From positions 4,868,001-4,932,000 of the forward strand of contig NZ_CP040297.1 in NCBI RefSeq assembly GCF_013393945.1: a stretch of 64,000 nt of DNA, written 5' to 3'. Below, piece after piece: positions 33,232 to 40,095 of the stretch. Made by a program: the position numbers and the translations under genes. A model generated the notes under the pieces. That model was not told where the DNA came from. It saw nothing but the letters and a program-made list of their open reading frames with translations, and ran no database searches. The DNA is from Nostoc sp. TCL26-01. GTDB lineage: Bacteria; Cyanobacteriota; Cyanobacteriia; Cyanobacteriales; Nostocaceae. The number at the start of each line of letters is the position of its first letter. Position 1 is the first letter of the stretch.

Positions 33232-34092
33232 ATGAACTATTCTCTTATTGGTAAACTTTTAACAGTTTTAGTTAGACCGTTGAGGTTTTTACTAGCAAAA
33301 TTGCCTCATAAACCTCGCATCAATAAACCTATTTCGTTATTAATACTGTTAACAGCACTGTTAATGTCTGGTTGTGTTAAATACGATGTGGGCGTGAAAT
33401 TCGATAACTCCAATCGTGGAGAACTGGTACAACATATTAAGTTAGGAGAACAACTGACCAGTTTTAGCGGTGACTATGTTTATGAATGGTTAAACAGCAT
33501 TGAACGCCGTACTCGCAAACTAGAAGGTACAGCCAGACGTGTTTCTAGAGAAGAAGTATTTGTCACAATTCCCTTCAGCAACGGTAAAGAATTACAAACC
33601 AAGTTCAATGAATTTTTCAGTTCTCGCGCCAATCAAAAAACCGAGAATAAAAGCAATGAAGCCAATTCAGAACTCCCAAAAATTGAGTCTAACTTACTAG
33701 TGACACAAAATAACTTCTTGCTAGTAGTGAGAAATGAATTGATTTATGATTTAGATTTGCGATCGCTCTCTTTGATCGGTAGTCAAGGTAACGTATCAGC
33801 CGATGCTAGCTCTATTCTCGACTTGGATTTTAGTTTAAAAACACCTTGGGGAGCTAAAAACATTCAAATAACAGAAACCGCCATCGCACCCGAAAAACAA
33901 GGTGGACAGCTAGTATGGCATCTCCAACCAGGAGAACTTAACCACATAGAAGTAGTATTTTGGCTCCCCAGTCCTTTAGGCATTGGTAGTCTGTTAATTA
34001 TTCTCTTTGTTCTAGGTGGCTTGTACTTGAGATACATCTTCATGCCAGATCCCAGCATTCAGTTTACCCCCAAACCCGCAGCAACAGAGTAA
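33232..34092 (+). CDS. DUF3153 lipoprotein
   Basis: A membrane lipoprotein conserved in cyanobacteria. A hydrophobic segment with lipobox LLMSGC places the acylated Cys at residue 48; the signal is long because of a basic N-terminal extension of about 30 residues, so a later start is possible. The DUF3153 domain follows, and a C-terminal helix (about 252-270) spans the membrane. GAGG upstream of the ATG supports 33232. The function is unknown. Confidence 0.82.
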   Translation: MNYSLIGKLLTVLVRPLRFLLAKLPHKPRINKPISLLILLTALLMSGCVKYDVGVKFDNSNRGELVQHIKLGEQLTSFSGDYVYEWLNSIERRTRKLEGTARRVSREEVFVTIPFSNGKELQTKFNEFFSSRANQKTENKSNEANSELPKIESNLLVTQNNFLLVVRNELIYDLDLRSLSLIGSQGNVSADASSILDLDFSLKTPWGAKNIQITETAIAPEKQGGQLVWHLQPGELNHIEVVFWLPSPLGIGSLLIILFVLGGLYLRYIFMPDPSIQFTPKPAATE

Positions 34093-34109
34093 TAATTGCT
34101 ATTAACGCT

Positions 34110-34196
34110 AGCACTCACTTACTACTCAGCACGGGCTAAACGCCACGCTACCGCTAACAGCACTCCCTCACTCCCTTACTCAGCACTCAGCACTCC
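34110..34196 (-). repeat. Composite STRR array with nested 27-bp element, reversed
   Basis: On the minus strand it reads GTGCTGAGT units, GAGGGAGTG units and the GTTAGCGG...AGCCCG element (34132-34158). It separates the lipoprotein and pdxH, which converge here. Confidence 0.85.
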
Positions 34197-34841
34197 TCAA
34201 GGTGATAATCGCTGAATCTTCCAGCTACCATCATCTAAGTGAGTATAAAGCAAGCGATCGTGCAGCCGACTAGATTGTCCTTGCCAGAACTCAATTTCTG
34301 TGGGGATCACTCGCAAGCCTCCCCAATGCGGGGGTCTGGGAGCTTTTTGATTTGCATACTGACTCTGCAATTCTCGCATCCGTTGCTCTAGAACTTGGCG
34401 ATTCGGGATAATCTCACTTTGATTGGATGCCCATGCACCCAGGCGACTGTTAGCTGGACGACTTTCAAAATAATAGTCTGATTCACTTTCAGACACTTTT
34501 TCTACAGTCCCTAAAATCCTGACTTGGCGTTCTAATTCTGCCCACCAGAAAACTATGGCTGCTTGGGGATTTTCTGCTAGTTCTTGGCCTTTGCGACTGT
34601 TATAGTTAGTGAAAAAGACAAATCCTCTTTCATCAAAGTCTTTTAAGAGTACCATTCTGGCTGAGGGCTTGCCATCAGGTGTGGTAGTAGCCAGTGTCAT
34701 CGCATTGGGTTCGGGCAGTTGGGCTGCCAGTGCCTGCTCAAACCACTTTTTGAATTGTATAAAAGGATTAGGGTCGGCTTCAGTTTCGCTCAGACTCTCC
34801 AAAGTATAGTCTTTCCGAAGGTCGGCAATAGCTTTATCCAT
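34197..34841 (-). CDS. pdxH: Pyridoxamine 5'-phosphate oxidase
   Basis: An FMN-dependent oxidase that makes pyridoxal phosphate in vitamin B6 salvage. Typical motifs are present: MALATTTPDGKPSARMVLLK-like start at about 48-67, FFTNYNSRKG, and the C-terminal RLHDRLLYT close to the PdxH end. The 214-residue length is standard. It is convergent with the DUF3153 gene across a repeat array and divergent from the AI-2E permease gene. Confidence 0.95.
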   Translation of the reverse strand: MDKAIADLRKDYTLESLSETEADPNPFIQFKKWFEQALAAQLPEPNAMTLATTTPDGKPSARMVLLKDFDERGFVFFTNYNSRKGQELAENPQAAIVFWWAELERQVRILGTVEKVSESESDYYFESRPANSRLGAWASNQSEIIPNRQVLEQRMRELQSQYANQKAPRPPHWGGLRVIPTEIEFWQGQSSRLHDRLLYTHLDDGSWKIQRLSP

Positions 34842-34950
34842 AGTAATTTACTTCCTCCTGGTTCAAAGTTAAAAATATCTATTATGATGATCAGCGCCAA
34901 CACTACCTGCACAAATTGTCTCAAAAAGTAGCGGAAATAAATTACCCCAG

Positions 34951-36036
34951 ATGCGCCGTTCGCCATCCCTGAAACTTTTACTGATCTATGGTCTGAGTGG
35001 CCCGATTGTCGCTCTGAATATCTGGTTATTATCCGTACTGTTTCGCTATTTTCAAAATCCTATTACGATTTTGAGTGTTGCGGCAATTTTGGCTTTTTTG
35101 CTGAACTATCCAGTAAAATTCTTTGAGCGCGCCCGCATTACTCGCACTCAAGCTGTGGTGATTGTTTTGCTTGTCACCTTAACTCTGTTGGGAATCTTGG
35201 CTGTGACTTTAGTGCCAATGCTCATTGATCAAACAATCCAACTATTAAATAAGATTCCCGATTGGTTAACAGCTAGTCAAGCCAACCTAGAGCAGTTTGA
35301 GACATTTGCCAAGCAGCGCCGTTTACCTCTTGATTTGCGAGTAGTGAGCAATCAGATTAACGCTAGTATTCAGAGTTTGGTACAACAGCTGGCTTCTGGT
35401 GCAGTTGGCTTGGCGGGAACATTGCTGTCTGGATTACTCAACTTTGTGTTAGTGGTGGTTTTGGCATTTTATATGCTTTTGTATGGCGATCGCGTCTGGC
35501 ATGGTTTAATCAATCTGTTACCATCCAATCTTCGCATCCCTCTCACCGCTTCTCTACAACTCAATTTTCAGAACTTTTTCCTCAGTCAGTTATTGCTAGG
35601 GGTGTTCATGATTATCGCTCTCACCCCCATTTTTCTCGCTCTCAAAGTACCCTTTGCCTTATTATTTGCCATACTCATCGGTGTTTCTGAACTTATTCCT
35701 TTTATCGGTGCAACTTTAGGTATTGGCTTGGTGACAATATTAGTACTTTTACAAGACTGGTGGTTAGCAGTTCAAGTTGCCATAGCCGCAATTATCCTGC
35801 AACAAATTAAAGATAATTTGTTAGCTCCCAAATTATTAGGTAACTTTATTGGGCTTAATCCAATCTGGATTTTTGTATCTATTTTAATGGGATATGAAAT
35901 CGCCGGTTTACTAGGTACATTAGTTGCTGTTCCCATCGCCGGCACAATCAAAGGTACTTTTGATGCTCTCAAGAGTGGTAAGCAAAGTGATTTTGGATCA
36001 ATAGTCACTATTACTCATGATTCAAATATTGAGTAG
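34951..36036 (+). CDS. AI-2E family transporter
   Basis: A polytopic inner-membrane protein of the YdiK/PerM/TqsA family. About seven transmembrane helices are visible in the expected pairs: near 9-50, 62-92, 148-175, 205-290 and 305-330. VLAFYMLLYGD and ELIPFIGATLGIGLV are family signatures. Members export autoinducer or act as ion/proton antiporters, and the substrate here is unknown. It ends at a repeat array. Confidence 0.9.
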   Translation: MRRSPSLKLLLIYGLSGPIVALNIWLLSVLFRYFQNPITILSVAAILAFLLNYPVKFFERARITRTQAVVIVLLVTLTLLGILAVTLVPMLIDQTIQLLNKIPDWLTASQANLEQFETFAKQRRLPLDLRVVSNQINASIQSLVQQLASGAVGLAGTLLSGLLNFVLVVVLAFYMLLYGDRVWHGLINLLPSNLRIPLTASLQLNFQNFFLSQLLLGVFMIIALTPIFLALKVPFALLFAILIGVSELIPFIGATLGIGLVTILVLLQDWWLAVQVAIAAIILQQIKDNLLAPKLLGNFIGLNPIWIFVSILMGYEIAGLLGTLVAVPIAGTIKGTFDALKSGKQSDFGSIVTITHDSNIE

Positions 36037-36236
36037 TCATTAGTCAATAGTCAATAGTCATTGGTCATTAGTCAGTGGTCATTAGTCATTAGTATTTTTT
36101 CTTCTCCCCTGCACCCCTACCAAATCAGTTACCAGTTAACAGTTATCAGTTACTAGTTAATAAACGTTCACTGTTCACTGTTCACACCCCTGCACCCCTC
36201 ACTCAGTACTCAGCACTCCCTCACTCCCTTACTCTT
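36037..36236 (-). repeat. Composite repeat array between convergent genes
   Basis: It contains TAGTCAT/TAGTCAA heptamers, then a CAGTTACCAG...CGTTCACTGTTCAC block (about 36120-36185) related to those at 27519 and 44197, then ACTCAGCACTCCC units. The block is flanked by CCCCTGCACCCCT on both sides. Confidence 0.88.
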
Positions 36237-36881
36237 CTAATATTCTGTATGTTCTGATTTCATGTTTATGTGATTATTTCTTTGCGTAATGAAACCTAGA
36301 GATACTCGCTTCATGATCAAATACAAAACAAGCAGGATCACAAAGCTAACAGTAATGATAATCAAAGGCTGTTTTCCTAAAAGTTCTTCAACGCCTCTAG
36401 TGAGTACTTCATCTGGCTGAGTGATAAAATCCCAACTGTTAAAACGTAAAAATCTACCCCAGTAAATTCCAATAGCATTGAGAGCGTGTGTAATTAACTC
36501 AACTGCTAAAATCCATTGACTTTTCCCAATTCGATGTAAATAGTAGCCTAAATTAATTAAAGATATGACATAAGCTTCAAAGCCAGCAAAAATAACGATT
36601 AGATAAACTGGAATCAGCACCAAAGTAATCAACCAAACTGATTGAATCGTGCGAATATCATGTATCAAGTGAATTACATCAGTTAATAGATAAGGCGCAT
36701 TTGGTAGAAAAGCGTAGAAAACTAAGAATCCTAACCACCATATCCCAGAGTTTCTGCGTCTAGTACGAAATAGCCAAACACTCAAAACCAAAGGTATAAA
36801 AGCCAGAAACAAATTCCAAGTCATCCAACGTACATTTATACTTAAAACCTGTAAGACTCTAGCTATCAATTCCTCTGTCAT
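36237..36881 (-). CDS. DUF1361 membrane protein
   Basis: A 214-residue protein with about six hydrophobic helices. The DUF1361 hallmarks are FLPNAPYLLTDVIHL near 57-71 and WGRFLRFNSWD near 139-149. The family is integral to the membrane and has no assigned function. The C-terminal 25 residues are polar. Its stop codon abuts the repeat array. Confidence 0.88.
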   Translation of the reverse strand: MTEELIARVLQVLSINVRWMTWNLFLAFIPLVLSVWLFRTRRRNSGIWWLGFLVFYAFLPNAPYLLTDVIHLIHDIRTIQSVWLITLVLIPVYLIVIFAGFEAYVISLINLGYYLHRIGKSQWILAVELITHALNAIGIYWGRFLRFNSWDFITQPDEVLTRGVEELLGKQPLIIITVSFVILLVLYLIMKRVSLGFITQRNNHINMKSEHTEY

Positions 36882-37510
36882 AATTGTTTACTCACAAAAT
36901 GAATGAATTTGCTTTGTACAATTAACCAATCTATTGACTAGAAAGCTAGCAATATTTGGTTTGATTGATAAGTCATTAAAACAGTATTTTCTCTTTAACT
37001 TACTGGCTTTGCTCGATTATAAAAACCAACACTATTAAATCACAGTATAGCGAGAAAATCATCAATGGTAAATCTATGTAGTCTTTGACGATGTTTCCCG
37101 AATTTCTCACGAAATTTATCAAACCGAAGTCCAGAGGCTGTAGGGGCTGGTTCACAAATATGCTTCAATTATTCACGAATATCTCATGAACCAGCCACTA
37201 CCGTTTTGTGAGAAATGCAGGGTTTGAGATTAGTTGCCTAGTCGGAAAGTAGAAAGTGGGTAATGATAAGTATGAGTCTTTATAAAAAAAAGTTCTCATT
37301 AGCTGTAAAAACAACTACTAAGAACTTCAGTAAAGTTCGTGATAAAATCTCGCTCTTTTCCTAGCTTCGATATTAATTACAATCTGCTGGTGGGAGATTC
37401 CCGAATTATTGAATAAATAATTTTTAGTCTAGATCATTGTTGTTAGTTCCTTGGAGGCTGAAAATCGCTTGTCAGAACAGTCTAGTCGTTGTGGAAAACT
37501 GATTTGTCTG
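36882..37510. other. 629-bp intergenic region with an inverted-repeat element
   Basis: No gene is visible. An element with imperfect inverted ends occupies about 37094-37223. Downstream of the SLH fragment I looked for remnants of a porin barrel on the minus strand and saw none. Confidence 0.5.
37094..37223. mobile_element. MITE-like element with internal 10-bp hairpin
   Basis: The ends CCCGAATTTCTCACGAAA (left) and TTTTGTGAGAAATGCAGGG (right) are imperfect inverses. Inside, GGCTGGTTCA (37145-37154) pairs perfectly with TGAACCAGCC (37187-37196). The right-end block TACCGTTTTGTGAGAAATGC also occurs at 3323-3342. Confidence 0.5.
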
Positions 37511-38200
37511 TTATTCGCTAGTTTGATATGAAATTGCTGTAATACTTTCTCCCAACTCTTCTAACTCTGACCACACCTCACCTTGTAGGCGTTGTAGTAG
37601 CATTAAATCCTCATGACTAATAGCGTTATTTTTATTGTTAGTGATTAACTCCTGAATTTGCTGGAGACAAGTTTTTAAACCAGTTGCAAATTCATAACGA
37701 CTAATTGCCTGATGCCCTAAATAGCCGCTATCCATGTTAGTTATACAACCATGATGCTCTGCTATCGATTGCAAAGCACTAAATGCCCAGTCAGTAGGTT
37801 GTATATCATCCAGTTGAGAGACAGAGTTGATTTGAGACATCGATTCATCTGCATCGGGTGTTTCTGGAGACAGATAAAAAGAGAGAGATGGCGAGAATTC
37901 TGCTCTATTGACTAGTTCTTCTGGTACTGCTGTAACAAAGTGAGAATTAGCGAAATTTGGCGCTGTTACTTCGCGGATAACTTTATTTATGGGTGAAAGT
38001 GCGTAGTCGCTGCGGTTATCTGCTTGTGTAAATTCAGGTGGGATAATTTCCGCATTGGGAAATGCCAGAGGTAAATGATCTCGCTGGAGATTTTCCTCAG
38101 CTTTGTCTGACTGAATTATCGGCTGTGCTGGTAAATTGTCACGCAAAGAGGTTTGGCTGGCACTTAATACACTAGCCATCAGTAGACTTATGTCACTCAT
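37511..38200 (-). CDS. SLH-domain protein resembling an iron-uptake porin without its barrel
   Basis: Residues about 128-229 match the N-terminal part of cyanobacterial SLH-OprB porins: QLDDIQPTDWAFSALQSIAE, then GCITNMDSGYLGHQAISRYEFATGL, then a coiled-coil start (LMLLQRLQGEVWSELEELG). In those porins a beta-barrel of 300 or more residues follows; here the frame stops. There is no clear signal peptide either. ATG at 38200 is used because the open frame beyond it begins with TTG. It may be a degraded porin gene or a stand-alone peptidoglycan-binding protein. Truncation is clear; which explanation holds is not. Confidence 0.72.
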   Translation of the reverse strand: MSDISLLMASVLSASQTSLRDNLPAQPIIQSDKAEENLQRDHLPLAFPNAEIIPPEFTQADNRSDYALSPINKVIREVTAPNFANSHFVTAVPEELVNRAEFSPSLSFYLSPETPDADESMSQINSVSQLDDIQPTDWAFSALQSIAEHHGCITNMDSGYLGHQAISRYEFATGLKTCLQQIQELITNNKNNAISHEDLMLLQRLQGEVWSELEELGESITAISYQTSE

Positions 38201-38363
38201 TGTATATGGTTTGACTAACACCAATATTTACATTTGACAATGAATCATGGTGTTATTCAGGAAAGTTTTAAAAAAAACAGTGCTAAAAATTACTATTATT
38301 TTTAAAATTATTTGGGGACTGAAATTTAATCCCCAGTGAATCATAACGGATATCTTCAAGAAA

Positions 38364-38837
38364 TTACTGAGGCTGTACGCAGTACTTATTCAGTTCCTCA
38401 ACTAACATATCCGATTCTTTGCCAGCAGTTTTAGCTGCACTAGTAAGTACAGTATCAATTTCGCTTCTAGCCTTTTGTAATTTTTCTCTCCCAGTTGAGG
38501 ATGCTTCAGCCGTTTTAGCCATACCAAGCGCCCTAGATGCTTTGGCGATCGCCTGACTGAGATTCTGGAACACCTTAGCAAAACGGCTTTGAAGGTCTTG
38601 GAGATTAGGATCTGTTAAGTTGAGTTCTTTCAGGGATGTGGTGATAGCCTCTAAATCCTTGGACAGTTGAAAACTCGTAATGACTTGCTGTCCTTTATTT
38701 TGCTCTATCAGAGAATTGCCTGCATTGACAACTTGAATGAGTCGCTGACACTGGGAGGCTTTATCTTCAATACAACCAGTCATCAATAAAGCAATACTGA
38801 GACTAATAATAAGATTATACTTACGCCAAACTGACAT
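38364..38837 (-). CDS. Helical lipoprotein of unknown function
   Basis: The signal peptide ends in lipobox LLMTGC, with acylated Cys22. The mature part (about 135 residues) is predicted helical, rich in Lys/Ala/Leu/Gln, with heptad-like spacing (AITTSLKELNLTDPNLQDLQ). A cysteine near each end of the mature part (CQRL and YCVQ) could form a disulfide. I do not recognise a family by name. It is 163 bp from the SLH gene and in the same direction. Confidence 0.78.
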   Translation of the reverse strand: MSVWRKYNLIISLSIALLMTGCIEDKASQCQRLIQVVNAGNSLIEQNKGQQVITSFQLSKDLEAITTSLKELNLTDPNLQDLQSRFAKVFQNLSQAIAKASRALGMAKTAEASSTGREKLQKARSEIDTVLTSAAKTAGKESDMLVEELNKYCVQPQ

Positions 38838-39087
38838 ACATCTGCACCAATAGTCAAATACAAATAATAGTAGCTAATAATTGAGTTTATCTGATATCAA
38901 GCTCCTCGACTGCTTGAAGGCAACCAGAGAGCCGATGTCTAAATGAATGATCGAACAAAAAATAAAAAACCCAAGTTAATTAATAACTGGGCTAGGAAAT
39001 TATTGAGTTATCTTATGAACGTCTTTGTCTGCACAACCTGGTTAAGCAATGAACTTTTTGAGGTAAGCTAATTCACTTCAGCAAATC

Positions 39088-39804
39088 CTATGAGTTGCTG
39101 ACTTTCATTGAGCTTTTTTTGCGTTGTGATAGCATACCAAGACCTGCAATTAAACCAATGCCCAAAGCAGCAGAAGGTTCAGGTACAGATTTAGCAGGAT
39201 CATAGTCATAGGTGACTTGGACACTTGCTTTAGCTAATGTATTGATAGAGCTAGTGATGTTACCAGAACCACTCACTACTGAGTTAGCGAAAGCTGTGAA
39301 TAAAAAGTCTAAATTGCCAGTACCAGTAAATACTTGCAAAGATGGGCTATCAGTAAAAATTGCATCTGTAGATTTTGTGGCGGATAGACCAGTAAGAGTT
39401 CTTCCTGATGTGCCACCAAAATCTGTTACTCCGTCAAAGGGACTCACATTGTAACTGTTAACTTGTTGTGGAGTTAGTAACAATAGAGGTTTTGGCTCTA
39501 AGTTCACTTGTGTTAAGGATATCTCTCCACTCAAATCTACTGTAACCGTAGAATTCCGTGCGTTTCTACTTTCAAATTTTGCATCTCCAGTTAAGTCGCC
39601 AACAAAGTTCAATGTTACTTTCTTGAGAGTTCCCAGAGCAGAGTTGAACTTCTGAACGCTAATAGTAGAATCGACAATGTCTGTATTTGCAAAATTAGTA
39701 GCAGTAGTGTAGCTGAGTGAAGCAGCATTAGCCGAGCCAGCAGTAGCGATGATTCCCGCTAAGGTTGTAGCCGCGCCTAGAGTTTTGAACAGTGTTGTTG
39801 TCAT
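39088..39804 (-). CDS. PEP-CTERM sorting domain protein
   Basis: An exported protein with a signal peptide (about 1-28 from MTTTLFKT, AxA near GSANAAS). A beta-rich Thr/Ser-rich body of about 180 residues follows. The C-terminal PEP-CTERM signal is SVPEPSAALGIGLIAGLGML followed by RKK: the Pro-Glu-Pro motif, a hydrophobic helix and a basic end. Such proteins are processed by an exosortase and are often tied to surface polysaccharide. ATG at 39804 is chosen over the upstream in-frame ATG at 39840, since the signal starts there. The exosortase is not in the window. Confidence 0.88.
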   Translation of the reverse strand: MTTTLFKTLGAATTLAGIIATAGSANAASLSYTTATNFANTDIVDSTISVQKFNSALGTLKKVTLNFVGDLTGDAKFESRNARNSTVTVDLSGEISLTQVNLEPKPLLLLTPQQVNSYNVSPFDGVTDFGGTSGRTLTGLSATKSTDAIFTDSPSLQVFTGTGNLDFLFTAFANSVVSGSGNITSSINTLAKASVQVTYDYDPAKSVPEPSAALGIGLIAGLGMLSQRKKSSMKVSNS

Positions 39805-40095
39805 GGTAAATAACTTTTTCAAACAAAAGATTGCCAGCAAGATTCCTCATTTATTTCTATCTTTGAAATGGAGTTAATTGGCTTGAGAAATATACCTAAA
39901 TTTATGTAAAGCTTTAGCGAGGAAATGCGTTGGCAAAATCTACCTTTTCCAATATGTATATGAATTTTTGTTGAGGAAGGTGTAGATTTAGCTGGAGTTG
40001 AGCGCATCAGCACTCAATGTAGACTTTGAAAGCTCAATTTGGATCTCAGTGTTGGGTCTGCTGAGGTCAGCCCAGCCTACAGCTACAATAAGGCT

